DNA from: Pluralibacter gergoviae ATCC 33028 = NBRC 105706
GTDB taxonomy: Bacteria > Pseudomonadota > Gammaproteobacteria > Enterobacterales > Enterobacteriaceae
NCBI RefSeq assembly: GCF_001598855.1
Contig: NZ_BCZS01000013.1
Coordinates: 91,732 to 155,731 of the forward strand
Direction of reading: 5' to 3'
DNA length: 64,000 nucleotides
The notes beneath the pieces are model-generated. The model was given only the letters and a program-made list of their open reading frames with translations, made no database searches and had not been told where the DNA came from. Numbering within the stretch: the stretch's first letter is position 1; every line of letters starts with the position of its first letter. The position numbers and the translations under genes are program-made. Positions 1-8,693 of the stretch are shown piece by piece.

Positions 1-608
1 ACGTACTGGGCACCACCAAAGTCCCTTACGGCGACAACACCTTCGACTTTGGCAAGCCGTTCGACAAGCTGACCATGCGCGAAGCGATCAAAAAATACCG
101 TCCGGAAACCAACCTGGACGATCTGGAGAACTTCGACAGCGCGAAAGCCCTGGCCGAATCTCTGGGCATCAAAGTCGAGAAGAGCTGGGGCCTGGGCCGT
201 ATCATCACCGAAATCTTCGATGAGACCGCCGAAGCTCACCTGATCCAGCCGACCTTCATCACCGAATATCCGGCTGAAGTCTCTCCGCTGGCGCGCCGCA
301 ACGACGTTAACCCGGAAATCACCGACCGCTTTGAATTCTTCATCGGCGGCCGCGAAATCGGTAACGGCTTCAGCGAGCTGAACGACGCCGAAGACCAGGC
401 TGAACGTTTCCAGGATCAGGTTAACGCCAAAGATGCCGGTGACGACGAAGCGATGTTCTACGACGAAGACTACGTGACCGCGCTGGAGCACGGCCTGCCG
501 CCGACCGCCGGCCTGGGTATCGGTATCGACCGCATGATGATGCTGTTCACCAACAGCCACACCATCCGCGACGTGATCCTGTTCCCGGCGCTGCGCCCGG
601 TAAAATAA
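1..608 (+). CDS. lysS: Lysyl-tRNA synthetase, C-terminal part (partial at window start)
   Basis: Class II aminoacyl-tRNA synthetase that charges tRNA-Lys in the cytoplasm. Only the last roughly 200 codons are present; the reading frame is open from base 3. Visible are the segment [13 protein letters not shown], the catalytic-domain stretch [19 protein letters not shown], and class II motif 3 ([11 protein letters not shown] followed by [13 protein letters not shown] at the C-terminus). This is essentially the enterobacterial LysS ending. A strong terminator follows at once. The gene sits upstream of convergent idi as in other enterobacteria. High certainty of family and symbol; LysU is a less likely alternative because idi is the lysS neighbour. 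Confidence 0.95.
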   Translation, partial: VLGTTKVPYGDNTFDFGKPFDKLTMREAIKKYRPETNLDDLENFDSAKALAESLGIKVEKSWGLGRIITEIFDETAEAHLIQPTFITEYPAEVSPLARRNDVNPEITDRFEFFIGGREIGNGFSELNDAEDQAERFQDQVNAKDAGDDEAMFYDEDYVTALEHGLPPTAGLGIGIDRMMMLFTNSHTIRDVILFPALRPVK

Positions 609-620
609 GGCTCAGTGCGT

Positions 621-659
621 AAAAAGCCCCCTCGCGCCGCGGCGCGAGGGGGCTTTTTT
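621..659. terminator. Bidirectional intrinsic terminator between lysS and idi
   Basis: A GC-rich perfect inverted repeat (gccccctcgcgcc / ggcgcgagggggc) is preceded by a run of A and followed by a run of T. It can therefore end transcription of lysS on the plus strand and of idi on the minus strand. Confidence 0.9.
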
Positions 660-664
660 ATGTC

Positions 665-1198
665 TCAGGCAAACTGCGTCAGCAGCTGGCGGGCGGGAAG
701 ATGGCTGAACTGGCGCAGCATCCACGGGCTGAACAGAAACGGCGCCGCGTCGAGGGCCTGGGCCAGATCGCCGAGCGCGATCCAGCGGTAGTCCATCACC
801 TCATCGGCGTTGGGGATAACGTCGGAGGCCTGGCGCGCGGCGTACACCGGGCAGCGCTCGTTCTCGACGATGCCGGAGCTGTCGGTTTCGCGGTAGCTGA
901 ACTCGGGGAAGACCGGCGTGATATCGGCGATATTGACGCCAATTTCAAATTTGCAGCGGCGGGTAATTGCCTCTTCAAAGGACTCGCCGGTCTGCGGATG
1001 GCCGCACACCGAGTTGGTCCAGACGCCGGGCCAGGCCTTTTTTGCCAGCGACCGCCGGGTCAGCAGCAGCTGGTGCTTATCGTTAAACAGCCAGCAGGAG
1101 AAGGCGAGGTGCAGCGGCGTCTGCGCGTGGTGCGCCTCATACTTCTCCTGGGTCCCGCAGGGGCTGCCCTGCGCATCGAGTAAAATTACGTGCTCCAT
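665..1198 (-). CDS. idi: Isopentenyl-diphosphate delta-isomerase (type I)
   Basis: Interconverts isopentenyl and dimethylallyl diphosphate in isoprenoid synthesis; cytoplasmic, metal-dependent Nudix-fold enzyme. The 177-residue product matches the usual length (about 180). It has the catalytic cysteine motif [13 protein letters not shown] near residue 67 and the glutamate-bearing segment [13 protein letters not shown] in the second half, plus the type-specific end [25 protein letters not shown] region. The ATG start lies at 1198. It converges on lysS with a shared terminator, as in E. coli and Klebsiella. Non-essential in bacteria that use the MEP pathway, which makes both products. Confidence 0.95.
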   Translation of the reverse strand: MEHVILLDAQGSPCGTQEKYEAHHAQTPLHLAFSCWLFNDKHQLLLTRRSLAKKAWPGVWTNSVCGHPQTGESFEEAITRRCKFEIGVNIADITPVFPEFSYRETDSSGIVENERCPVYAARQASDVIPNADEVMDYRWIALGDLAQALDAAPFLFSPWMLRQFSHLPARQLLTQFA

Positions 1199-1417
1199 AA
1201 CGCCCTCTCAAGCCGAATGTTAATAGTGTATCTCAAACTGGTTTCACGCGTCTGGACTTACGTGCGCTATAGACAATTTTGTTCGTTATTCAACCCTTAG
1301 ATATTCCTGATAATACGGTGAATAGATGCGCGGCGGGCATTGGCATTCTGTCTCCGGCTGTTATCATAGGCCGTCTTCGTATGTTATCGGGGAGTTATTT
1401 TGCCTGCAGGATGCCTG

Positions 1418-2122
1418 ATGAAAAACCGTCTGAATCTGATACTTTGCCTGACGCTCGGCCTGCTGCTGGTCGGCTGCGCCGGCCGCTCTTCCGACGCCAC
1501 CTATACCGTTAAGCGCGGCGATACGCTGTACGGCATCTCCCGCCAGACCGGCACCAGCGTCAGGGAGCTGGCGCGGCTCAACGGCATCTCTCCGCCGTAC
1601 ATCATTGAAGTTGGCCAGACGCTGCGCACCGGCGGTAAGGCGACGAAAAAAACCGCCGGCAGCGCCTCCACCCGGACGGCGAAAGTAGTGCCCTCTTCGG
1701 CGGTGCCGCCATCATCGTGGCCGCCGGTCGGCCAGCGCTGCTGGCGCTGGCCCGCCAGCGGCAAGGTTATCCTGCCATACTCCACCGCTAACGGCGGCAA
1801 CAAGGGCATCGATATCGCAGGCTCCCTCGGGCAGCCGGTATACGCCGCCGGGGCAGGAAAGGTGGTCTACGCCGGCAACCAGCTGCGCGGCTACGGCAAC
1901 CTGATTATGATCAAGCACGGCGAAGATTACATCACCGCCTACGCCCACAACGCCCGCATCCTGGTCAGCAACGGCCAGTCGGTCAGGATTGGCCAGCAGA
2001 TTGCCACCATGGGCAATTCGGACGCCGACTCGGTGCGGCTGCACTTCCAGATCCGCTACCGCGCCACGGCCATCGATCCGCAGCGCTATCTGCCGCCCCA
2101 GAGCAGCAAGCCGAAGTGCTAA
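1418..2122 (+). CDS. ygeR: LysM/M23-domain lipoprotein, YgeR (ActS)-like amidase activator
   Basis: Outer-membrane lipoprotein related to NlpD/EnvC, which activate peptidoglycan amidases. The start at 1418 (MKNRLNLIL) is chosen because GCAGGA lies 7 bases upstream and it gives a clean lipoprotein signal with lipobox LLVGC; an upstream TTG at 1400 in the same frame is less likely. After the acylated Cys comes one LysM domain (YTVKRGDTLYGISRQTG to VGQTL, about residues 30-75), a Ser/Thr/Pro-rich linker, then an M23 peptidase-like domain (GIDIAGSLGQPVYAAGAGKVVYAG; ITAYAHN; LHFQIR). The zinc-site residues look degenerate, as in the NlpD/EnvC group, which suggests an activator rather than an enzyme. 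It directly precedes glyU, the E. coli order. Confidence 0.85.
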   Translation: MKNRLNLILCLTLGLLLVGCAGRSSDATYTVKRGDTLYGISRQTGTSVRELARLNGISPPYIIEVGQTLRTGGKATKKTAGSASTRTAKVVPSSAVPPSSWPPVGQRCWRWPASGKVILPYSTANGGNKGIDIAGSLGQPVYAAGAGKVVYAGNQLRGYGNLIMIKHGEDYITAYAHNARILVSNGQSVRIGQQIATMGNSDADSVRLHFQIRYRATAIDPQRYLPPQSSKPKC

Positions 2123-2159
2123 CTGCCGGATTTATCGCCAGTTAGCGGCATGAAAGCAC

Positions 2160-2187
2160 TTGTCAGGGAAGGTGCGAGGGTTATAAT
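2160..2187 (+). promoter_or_regulatory. Probable sigma-70 promoter of the glyU tRNA
   Basis: TTGTCA (2160-2165) and a perfect TATAAT (2182-2187) are separated by 16 bases. The GC-rich stretch after the -10 (gactcccgcacc) resembles the discriminator of stringently controlled stable-RNA promoters. The tRNA begins 18 bases after the -10. Confidence 0.75.
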
Positions 2188-2204
2188 GACTCCCGCACCT
2201 CTTC

Positions 2205-2278
2205 GCGGGCGTAGTTCAATGGTAGAACGAGAGCTTCCCAAGCTCTATACGAGGGTTCGATTCCCTTCGCCCGCTCCA
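2205..2278 (+). tRNA. glyU: tRNA-Gly (anticodon CCC)
   Basis: A 74-nt sequence folds as a tRNA: acceptor GCGGGCG pairs with CGCCCGC, the D-arm contains AGTTCAATGGTAGAAC, the anticodon stem-loop is GAGCTTCCCAAGCTC with anticodon CCC, the T-loop is GGTTCGATTCC, and CCA is encoded. It is the known E. coli glyU sequence by recall. The 3' end serves as the integration site of the island that follows. Confidence 0.98.
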
Positions 2279-2281
2279 GAA
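2261..2281 (+). repeat. attL: left 21-bp direct repeat of the glyU island
   Basis: The last 18 bases of glyU plus three more bases (TTCCCTTCGCCCGCTCCAGA plus A) recur exactly at 12461-12481. The integrase gene starts 87 bases to the right, the usual arrangement for tRNA-integrated islands. Confidence 0.9.
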
Positions 2282-2367
2282 ACCCCTTAACGTATTCATT
2301 CATAAGCCTTTTTCTGACTCATACGTGACGGCGCTCGTGATCCTACTACAAAGGGTTCATACAGCCG

Positions 2368-4320
2368 ATGGCGCAGCGTGATAATCTCTATCGACGTCCA
2401 AGCGGTATCTATGTTCTGCGGATCACCGTTCCGGTTCGTTATCGCGCCCTGATAGGGCAGCGTGAAATTCATGCATCTACCCGCACAACCCACCTTGCAA
2501 ATGCCAGAGCTATTGCCGCGCGTTTGTTGGAGAAGTGGTATGCGTCTCTGGAAGAGTTCAGGCAAGTGGATAAAGAGAAGATCAGGGGCAATGCCCCATT
2601 GTTGACTGGAGCAGGCAAAATCAGCCTGGCGTTGTTTTGCGATTCATTTGGGGTTGGGGCTGAGACTGTCGTCCAGCATCTTCTGGCAGCCAATGTGCCG
2701 CTGTATGCCCTTGTATCTAACCAGCGTGGCTTTCTGATTGATGATTTCAGCACGCTTGAGCGTGATCCTGATACGCATGGATTCGTTTTGAATAACATTG
2801 CTTATGACGGTGCTGAGGCTGCGGTAAACGGCTATATGCAGCTTTACCAGCCGCAGTTTGCCCTTGTTGAATTGCTGAACGGGCGAGAGGTTGAGGTTAC
2901 GGCATTCAGGGCTAACAACGGCAATCCTCTTTCCCTCTGGTTGTTGGATTTACCCGGGGTGACGCTGAATGCACGTTCTTTGTTCATCAACAACGTGCAG
3001 GCTGAAAAACTGCGTAGCGCTTGGGATAAGGCGCTTGCGAAATCGGAGCCAACATTAAGTGCTCTGCCATGCGCTCCGTTAGGTGTAACACCAGCGATTC
3101 CTGTGGCCGCTACCATCAACCCGTATTGCAACCCGACATATGCGAGCATGACGGTTTCAGCATTGCTGAAAGCGTTTCTGGTCTATAAAAATACGGGCGA
3201 TATTAAGCTAGCCAGCGAGGGGAAAATTCGTTCCAGAATTGAACACTTCGTGGAGATAATGGGCGATTTAACTCTAGGCGAACTGAATCGTGACGTTGTG
3301 AAAGATTACGTCACCAAAATGCAGAATATGCCCGGTAATCTGTATTTGATGCGGCGAAAATACAAGATTTCAGATACGCAAAAGCTAATTGAAATAGCGC
3401 TAGCTGATGGTCAGCCAGTTATGAGCCGAGATGCTATTGGCAGGCATATTGAGTCACTGGGTTCTATGCTCAAATGGGCTAAGAGCGAACGTTACCTTTT
3501 TGATAACCCTGCTGAGAATGTGTTGGCTCAGCGTCGTGTGATGGTGCGTGAGCAGGATCGCCGCGACCTCTTCACCGACGATGAACTAGAGCAAATTTTC
3601 TCGGCTGACTGGTTTAAGAAAGGCGCGGGAAGGCCCAATCAATACGGACGTTATACGAGCTTCCGCCCGTTTCACTACTGGTTGCCTCTGTTGGCATTAT
3701 ATGTGGGCGGGCGCATCAATGAGCTTTGCCAGCTTTATCTGACGGATATTCGCGAAGATAAAAACGGGGTTGCCTATATTGATTTTAACCTTGATGCGCC
3801 GGATAAGGTGATGGATGAAGAAGCGCAGGCTGGTGGCGTTAAATCATTAAAGACGGTGAATGCGATCCGTCAGGTTCCAATTCATCCGCGACTTATCGAA
3901 CTAGGGCTGCTGGAGTATGTAGATGCATTGAAAGCTGCCGGGTATGATCGTCTTTTCCCTGAGTTGAAGCACAACAAAATCAAAGGATATCGTGCCGCCG
4001 CCTCAAAATGGTTTAACGAAAACTACTTTGGCAAAGTCCTCGGTTTTACCCGTGACGGTAAGAAAACGTTCCATTCGCTGCGGCACACTTTCATCAACGC
4101 CGTAGACAAGTTTGAGATCAACGAACGCACGATTGCGCAGCTTGTTGGACATGTTCGGGGCAGCACCACCGCGATGACAACCTATCGTAAGGATGCTGAT
4201 GTGGGAGAGCAATTAGGCGTGATTTCGCAGCTTCACTACAGTTTACCTGATATTGCGCAGTTTGATTCGCAAGCGGGTATCAAGGCGGTCATCGACGCAC
4301 GGCGCAGGCATAAATCGTAA
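2368..4320 (+). CDS. Tyrosine site-specific recombinase (island integrase)
   Basis: Catalyses integration and excision of the island at glyU. The 650-residue product is longer than most integrases. The N-terminus (NLYRRPSGIYVLRITVP, residues 5-21) looks like the DUF6538 domain often fused to such recombinases. A core-binding region lies around residues 265-390, then the catalytic domain: Arg449 in GGRINEL, His569 and Arg572 in HSLRHTF, the VGH motif after residue 590 and the nucleophile Tyr606 in TTYRK. All key residues are present, so the enzyme should be active. The ATG at 2368 is used; the first residues fit the family. Confidence 0.93.
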   Translation: MAQRDNLYRRPSGIYVLRITVPVRYRALIGQREIHASTRTTHLANARAIAARLLEKWYASLEEFRQVDKEKIRGNAPLLTGAGKISLALFCDSFGVGAETVVQHLLAANVPLYALVSNQRGFLIDDFSTLERDPDTHGFVLNNIAYDGAEAAVNGYMQLYQPQFALVELLNGREVEVTAFRANNGNPLSLWLLDLPGVTLNARSLFINNVQAEKLRSAWDKALAKSEPTLSALPCAPLGVTPAIPVAATINPYCNPTYASMTVSALLKAFLVYKNTGDIKLASEGKIRSRIEHFVEIMGDLTLGELNRDVVKDYVTKMQNMPGNLYLMRRKYKISDTQKLIEIALADGQPVMSRDAIGRHIESLGSMLKWAKSERYLFDNPAENVLAQRRVMVREQDRRDLFTDDELEQIFSADWFKKGAGRPNQYGRYTSFRPFHYWLPLLALYVGGRINELCQLYLTDIREDKNGVAYIDFNLDAPDKVMDEEAQAGGVKSLKTVNAIRQVPIHPRLIELGLLEYVDALKAAGYDRLFPELKHNKIKGYRAAASKWFNENYFGKVLGFTRDGKKTFHSLRHTFINAVDKFEINERTIAQLVGHVRGSTTAMTTYRKDADVGEQLGVISQLHYSLPDIAQFDSQAGIKAVIDARRRHKS

Positions 4321-4328
4321 GATGTGCC

Positions 4329-4360
4329 AAACGCGCCAAGAAGCTCTGTGGCGCGTTTCT
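4329..4360 (+). terminator. Terminator after the integrase
   Basis: A 9-bp perfect inverted repeat, aaacgcgcc (4329-4337) and ggcgcgttt (4350-4358), begins 8 bases after the integrase stop, with a short T run. A closely similar element occurs at 8522-8553. Confidence 0.7.
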
Positions 4361-4482
4361 ATCAAAGATAGTGTCTATTAGAGAAAAAGTTGCATTAGCC
4401 CTCGCTTGTGCTCTCTGTATCTGTAACCTAACAAATCAGCTAAAATAATTGTATTAGATAACTTTATATAGAGGATGAATTA

Positions 4483-5640
4483 ATGGACAGCTACATGGAG
4501 CCAGATCCGGAGAAAACTTATATAAGCCCCAGTTTGCCATCTTTTGGTAACAAAGATTTGAAAATACGAATTGCCTCAAAAGCGATAGTTAGTAATGAAG
4601 GATATGAGTTCGCAAAAATTAAGGATGAAATTATACTCAGGCACAAGCTAGATGCATCAACTTATATAACAGCGAAGTTTTTTGAAAGTAGTAAGGAAAT
4701 ATTTGTTCTATCTATTCAAAAGTTTTCCACGCAAACTGGACAGCCTTATGGTTCTGGTTTTTCTTTTATAGGTGATGAGATTGGTAAGTTTATTGAATTT
4801 CTAGCCAACATTAATTCAATGGGCTTTAACGGCAATGGCCCCATGAAAATTACGGATGAGGAGCTTAGGAAAATCGTTTTAACTAATAACCAAGCTTCAC
4901 AACTTTTAAATGGGAATGAGGGGGCTATCTCTGAGGCGCTTAAAACACATGTGACTAAAAAAGATATTATATCAATAGCATATCGTAAAAAACAACTTGA
5001 TACATTTAATCGACTTCTTAATGATGAAGCATTTTTTGAATATGCTAAGAAAGAAAAAAACTGTTCAAATGAGGCTTTGTGGCAAAAGTTTTTTGAAAAA
5101 AATCCTTGGATCTTTGGATATGGATTAAGTTATATCTACTTATCAAGTTTGAACGATAAGAAAATAGAGCAAGTTGTTCAGGGAGCGCAGATTGGCCAAC
5201 ATGGAAAACGAGTTGATGGATTGCTGAAAACAAGAGGTGCAATTTCTAATCTATGTTTCGTTGAAATAAAAACAAATACAACTGGCTTACTAGCTAATAC
5301 TCCATATCGCTCAGGTTGTTGGGCCCCATCTAGTGAATTAACTGGTGCGGTGGCACAAATTCAAGGGACAGTTTCTTATGCTATGGATTCAATAAAAAGC
5401 AATTTAAATTTAACAGATTCTTATGGGGATCCAACCGGAGAGGAGCTATTTAATTTTAATCCAAAATCATTTTTGGTTGTAGGTAATCTCTCTCAGTTTT
5501 CATCTGATAATGGTATCAATCATGATAAACTTCGGTCGTTTGAAAATTTTAGAAGCAATTTGATCCGTCCAGAAGTTATCACTTTTGATGAGCTGTATGA
5601 AAGAGCTCGGTTTATTGTTGCATTTAGCGAAAATATATGA
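4483..5640 (+). CDS. sduA: Shedu anti-phage nuclease SduA (DUF4263 family)
   Basis: Single-gene phage-defence protein of the Shedu type, thought to act as a PD-(D/E)xK nuclease. The 385-residue product has a variable N-terminal half and a C-terminal DUF4263 nuclease half. Seen there are FFEKNPWIFGYGLSY (about residues 204-218), catalytic Asp245 in KRVDGLLK, Glu261-x-Lys263 in VEIKTNTTGLL, and the family signature YRSGCWAPSSELTGAVAQIQ. The gene is AT-rich, has GAGG upstream of its ATG, and stands alone between integrase and a convergent gene, which fits a self-sufficient defence cargo. Family membership is firm by motif; the phages it blocks are unknown. Confidence 0.9.
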   Translation: MDSYMEPDPEKTYISPSLPSFGNKDLKIRIASKAIVSNEGYEFAKIKDEIILRHKLDASTYITAKFFESSKEIFVLSIQKFSTQTGQPYGSGFSFIGDEIGKFIEFLANINSMGFNGNGPMKITDEELRKIVLTNNQASQLLNGNEGAISEALKTHVTKKDIISIAYRKKQLDTFNRLLNDEAFFEYAKKEKNCSNEALWQKFFEKNPWIFGYGLSYIYLSSLNDKKIEQVVQGAQIGQHGKRVDGLLKTRGAISNLCFVEIKTNTTGLLANTPYRSGCWAPSSELTGAVAQIQGTVSYAMDSIKSNLNLTDSYGDPTGEELFNFNPKSFLVVGNLSQFSSDNGINHDKLRSFENFRSNLIRPEVITFDELYERARFIVAFSENI

Positions 5641-5727
5641 TCTATTTTTTACATGAAAACTATAAATACCTCATAATGATCAAGGGGCTACAAATATTGT
5701 GGCGCCTTGAATCGTATCCCTAATTAT

Positions 5728-6054
5728 TTATTTTCGAAGCCCGTTCACGCTTTCTGGCGGTAGGTTCATTACTGTTCTAATGCTGGTTTCGATACTGTGA
5801 ATAATCTCTTCGCGTGGGCCGCTGCGCCAGTCATCGCTTGCGTAAAAAGCATCAAGAACTACAGCCATCTTTTCAGGGCTATCAAAGGTGCGAATGAGGT
5901 AGTAGCAATCCGGGTCATGAAGCGAGTTACCAAACGACACGACATCGATTCCGTAGCGCTGGTGTAGGGGAACGCTGATTTCCCGCATGATGGCATGAAA
6001 AGTGGCGCCGCTGCCTTTGCGTAAGGTGTATTGCAGTATCTCGACGGTTCTCAA
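5728..6054 (-). CDS. NIPSNAP family protein
   Basis: A 108-residue single-domain protein of the dimeric alpha/beta-barrel NIPSNAP family (function unknown in bacteria). It opens with MRTVEILQYTLRKGSGATFHAIM and carries the typical SPEKMAVVLDAFYASDDWRSGPREEII segment. The start is a TTG at 6054, supported by GGAG seven bases upstream; no in-frame ATG lies near. It is convergent with the Shedu gene. It may be island cargo with a small enzymatic or stress role; nothing in the sequence shows a substrate. Confidence 0.8.
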   Translation of the reverse strand: MRTVEILQYTLRKGSGATFHAIMREISVPLHQRYGIDVVSFGNSLHDPDCYYLIRTFDSPEKMAVVLDAFYASDDWRSGPREEIIHSIETSIRTVMNLPPESVNGLRK

Positions 6055-6366
6055 GCGTTATCTCCGTGTCGCCCTTGGGCGTCTCTTAGTTGATAGCAAT
6101 AAAGTAAACCGGACTGGGCCATGAAGCTACCACTAATCAGACAGTCATCCGTAAGCCGAAGCAGCAAGAGCCCTCAGACGAGCTGGGAAGCTCTCTGGCG
6201 AGCTTTTTAAAGAAGGTAGTGGAAAATCATGGTGCGGAATTTGCGGCGTTCTCATAGAGCTGCTGACGTAGCCAAGTGAAACAGGTAACATTCGAATGGA
6301 ATCAAAATGCCGCGTGATAACCTGTCATCACTATATTATACAGCTACGCATAATCCCGGTTATAAA
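6055..6366. other. Gene-free stretch between NIPSNAP and lipoprotein genes
   Basis: About 310 bases without a convincing gene. A weak plus-strand hairpin with T run (aagctc 6188-6193, gagctt 6200-6205) follows a 28-codon open frame starting at 6121 that I do not consider a gene. Upstream sequence of the NIPSNAP gene, including its promoter, must lie here. Confidence 0.5.
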
Positions 6367-6399
6367 AGCTCAAAAACTTTTCCGGCAAGTTTTTGAGCT
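6362..6399 (-). terminator. Terminator after the lipoprotein gene
   Basis: A 13-bp perfect stem (agctcaaaaactt, 6367-6379, with its complement 6387-6399) lies 9 bases past the stop of the minus-strand gene and runs into a T-rich tail on the minus strand. Confidence 0.8.
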
Positions 6400-6407
6400 G
6401 ATGACGG

Positions 6408-6959
6408 TTACCAGTCTTTTGCAGCAGAGCTACTTTCAGTCACGATCTCACGTTTGTATTGCTCCACAATATCATTCAACGCTTTTTTGGCTTTTGTTTG
6501 CCCACCAACAGTCATGTTTGGCGAATCTATGGCAGGGAACGCAATTCCGCTGGTTACATGAGCTGGACGATAAATGTGGATATCATCAAAGGTGATGCGA
6601 GCTTTATCATCTTTTGTGTCGATTTTCATAGTGAATTTATATCGAACATCTTCATTAGCCAAACAATCATTAAAACCGTCACATGGGTATTTAACATTCC
6701 CCTTGCCAACAATCGAACCTTCTTCTTTATCGGCATATTGGATTACGTTGTTAGAATCAGTGAAGGCCTTTGCAACCCAAATTTTGGAACTGCTGTAAAG
6801 AGCATCCTTTTTAACCCCGGGAACGTTAACAACACTGACTATACTACCCAGCGGTTGTTTAGCTGCTTCCATATCTGGTGAGGTAACACAACCTGTCAAC
6901 ACAGTAATACTGGATACAACCAAACTTGCTAAAACAGTTTTCATCATTACTTTTTTCAT
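6408..6959 (-). CDS. Lipoprotein of unknown function (DUF4468-like)
   Basis: A 183-residue exported lipoprotein. The start at 6959 (MKKVMMKTVLASLVV) is chosen over the longer frame because AAGGA lies about 10 bases upstream and it gives a typical signal peptide with lipobox VLTGC. Residue +2 after the Cys is not Asp, so outer-membrane targeting is expected. The mature part contains KIWVAKAFTDSNNVIQYADKEEGSIVGKG, which resembles the DUF4468 (TBP-like fold) group, and a Cys pair (YPCDGFNDC) that could form a disulfide. AT-rich island cargo; role unknown. Confidence 0.75.
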   Translation of the reverse strand: MKKVMMKTVLASLVVSSITVLTGCVTSPDMEAAKQPLGSIVSVVNVPGVKKDALYSSSKIWVAKAFTDSNNVIQYADKEEGSIVGKGNVKYPCDGFNDCLANEDVRYKFTMKIDTKDDKARITFDDIHIYRPAHVTSGIAFPAIDSPNMTVGGQTKAKKALNDIVEQYKREIVTESSSAAKDW

Positions 6960-7061
6960 TCGATTTGTCCTTATCGCATTTTTATTAAGTGCAGTATGTA
7001 AATATGGTGCGGAATGAAGTTGGTTTCTCAAAACCGCAGGACAGGTCTCGCTTTTCTATTA

Positions 7062-7634
7062 TCAGCCGTAGTGGATATAGGCAAAAACAGCGACAGCAAC
7101 GAGCGCGCCAAAACGTAATAACCCTTTACGATGCTTGGTTAACCATTTCCGCTCGTAACGCAACGGCGTGTAGAAAGGTGTTATCCATTTAAGAAACTCT
7201 GCATTGAGGTTGTCCAAAGACTCTTTGGGCTCTTTAAGATTGCTGCCGACAATGTATTGGCGTCTTATCAAATCGACACGGCAGTTACCGATGTGTTCCC
7301 TTTCAGTTGTAAGCTCCGATTCATCAACGAAATCAAAGGACTCTACGAGAACTTGGTGTGCTGCCTGCAGATCTTTATGGGTGACAAAAGCATCACAGGT
7401 GATCAGGTCGCCTTGAGAGGTGAATGTCTGGAGATCAATCCCGTGAGTTGCTTGCAAATTATCGATTAGTTGCTGTCTGATGACTCTATCAAATGGTCGG
7501 ATGTATCCCCATTTTGGATCGATATCTCGGCCACACTCCTCATAGCTGAAAAACTCGCCTTCTATGGAATTGCCACGCCAATCAAAGCGCACATAACCAT
7601 CCGGTTTGGCTTGGTAATAACTGGATACGGGCAT
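7062..7634 (-). CDS. Hypothetical protein with a C-terminal membrane anchor
   Basis: A 190-residue protein I do not recognise. It is mostly soluble and charged (MPVSSYYQAKPDGYVRFDWRG at the N-terminus; three acidic repeats of E-rich sequence near residue 105) and ends with basic residues and a single hydrophobic helix (LLRFGALVAVAVFAYIHYG), which predicts a tail-anchored inner-membrane protein with a cytoplasmic body. The preceding genes on this strand are separated by gaps of about 100 bases, so it could head a unit with the lipoprotein. It sits inside the glyU island. Confidence 0.6.
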   Translation of the reverse strand: MPVSSYYQAKPDGYVRFDWRGNSIEGEFFSYEECGRDIDPKWGYIRPFDRVIRQQLIDNLQATHGIDLQTFTSQGDLITCDAFVTHKDLQAAHQVLVESFDFVDESELTTEREHIGNCRVDLIRRQYIVGSNLKEPKESLDNLNAEFLKWITPFYTPLRYERKWLTKHRKGLLRFGALVAVAVFAYIHYG

Positions 7635-8693
7635 AAGCTTCCTTGAGAAAGACGATCAGAAAATTCCTAAGTAGTTAATTGAACTATGCGGGAGAGAATT
7701 TTTCAACAATGTTTATCTGCAAGTATAAGGATGATTTTGCCACCCCTGAAGTTTTTGAACGCAATGCCTGAGAGGGGTGCTGGCAAACCTAGGAGATCCA
7801 CTTTTCTGCACCCAACTTGTGCGGCTGCATTTACACCGCGAACACGCTAAAGGTTAATAACGTTCGTTCAGGTTTGTGTGTTGCGAAGGTGGGAAAAAAG
7901 GCAGGCTTACTTCCGAAAGGAAGAGTTTGATACAACGAGCAAGAGAAAAGCGTAATTGTTAAAAATGTTAAAACATAAATTGTTCTTTAAGATGTTGACC
8001 CTTCCTCGGGGGGGAAGCCGGACATATCAACCCTAAGGCCATCTGAGAAGATAGCCTGTAGGTTTGCTCGGTTCCCCTTGCCAGATGAAGAACAAGTCTT
8101 CCTCGTGGTGTGACGACCTTTCTTGAAAGATGCATTATGCGCAAAAGTAGCTACTCAAGAATCCGCCGATAGCTACTTTCACCCTCTGCTTGGCTGCATC
8201 AAACGCTTGCGCGCCCTACCTACCACAATCAACGTTACGCAGAGTTCCCATCCTGACGTCTTCCGCTAAACAGCGGTGATCTCCACCTACCCGGACCGGT
8301 TTACCGCATGAGGTAGGTGTCAGGAGAGAAGCTAGCACACCATCATTTTAAAGAAAAGTCATATATATCATATGGCTGCGTTCATATTCTGAACGCAGTT
8401 ATCGATGTTAACCTAAAGGTATGAGAACACTGTCATTTTTCATATACAGAGGGTGCTTCGGCTCACCTGAAGCGTTTAAGACGAAGCACATAGTGTTGCA
8501 GATGCGGTGATATGCGCATCCAACGCGCTGGAAAGCCCTGCGGCGCGTTTTTTATCAGGGGGTGTGGATTTATTGGTTTGAAATTTGTGGCACTATCTCA
8601 GGGCGTTTGGATAAGTCTGTCGAGATGAGCAAACTTAGCCGCGTATTCTTCACCAGCGTAGAGACATAATGTCAGGCAGGCATTGGGGGGCGC
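7635..8693. other. Gene-free, hairpin-rich 1 kb region inside the island
   Basis: No open frame here has a credible start and composition. Several perfect stems are visible: aaagtagcta 8144-8153 with 8170-8179; ccgct 8263-8267 with agcgg 8272-8276; cacctac 8284-8290 with gtaggtg 8313-8319; ctgcgttca 8376-8384 with tgaacgcag 8390-8398. The span 7990-8330 has more G+C than its borders. This could be a structured RNA, a replication or excision control region, or decayed sequence. No reverse transcriptase is nearby, so a retron is not supported. Confidence 0.45.
8522..8553 (+). terminator. Rho-independent terminator
   Basis: aacgcgc (8522-8528) pairs with gcgcgtt (8543-8549), followed by a run of T to 8553. 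Sequence and loop resemble the terminator after the integrase. It would end a transcript coming from the gene-free region to its left, which hints that this region is transcribed. Confidence 0.7.

Noticed and set aside
7635..8693. Retron RNA in the gene-free island region
   Set aside because: No reverse transcriptase gene is nearby and no a1/a2 end pairing was found.
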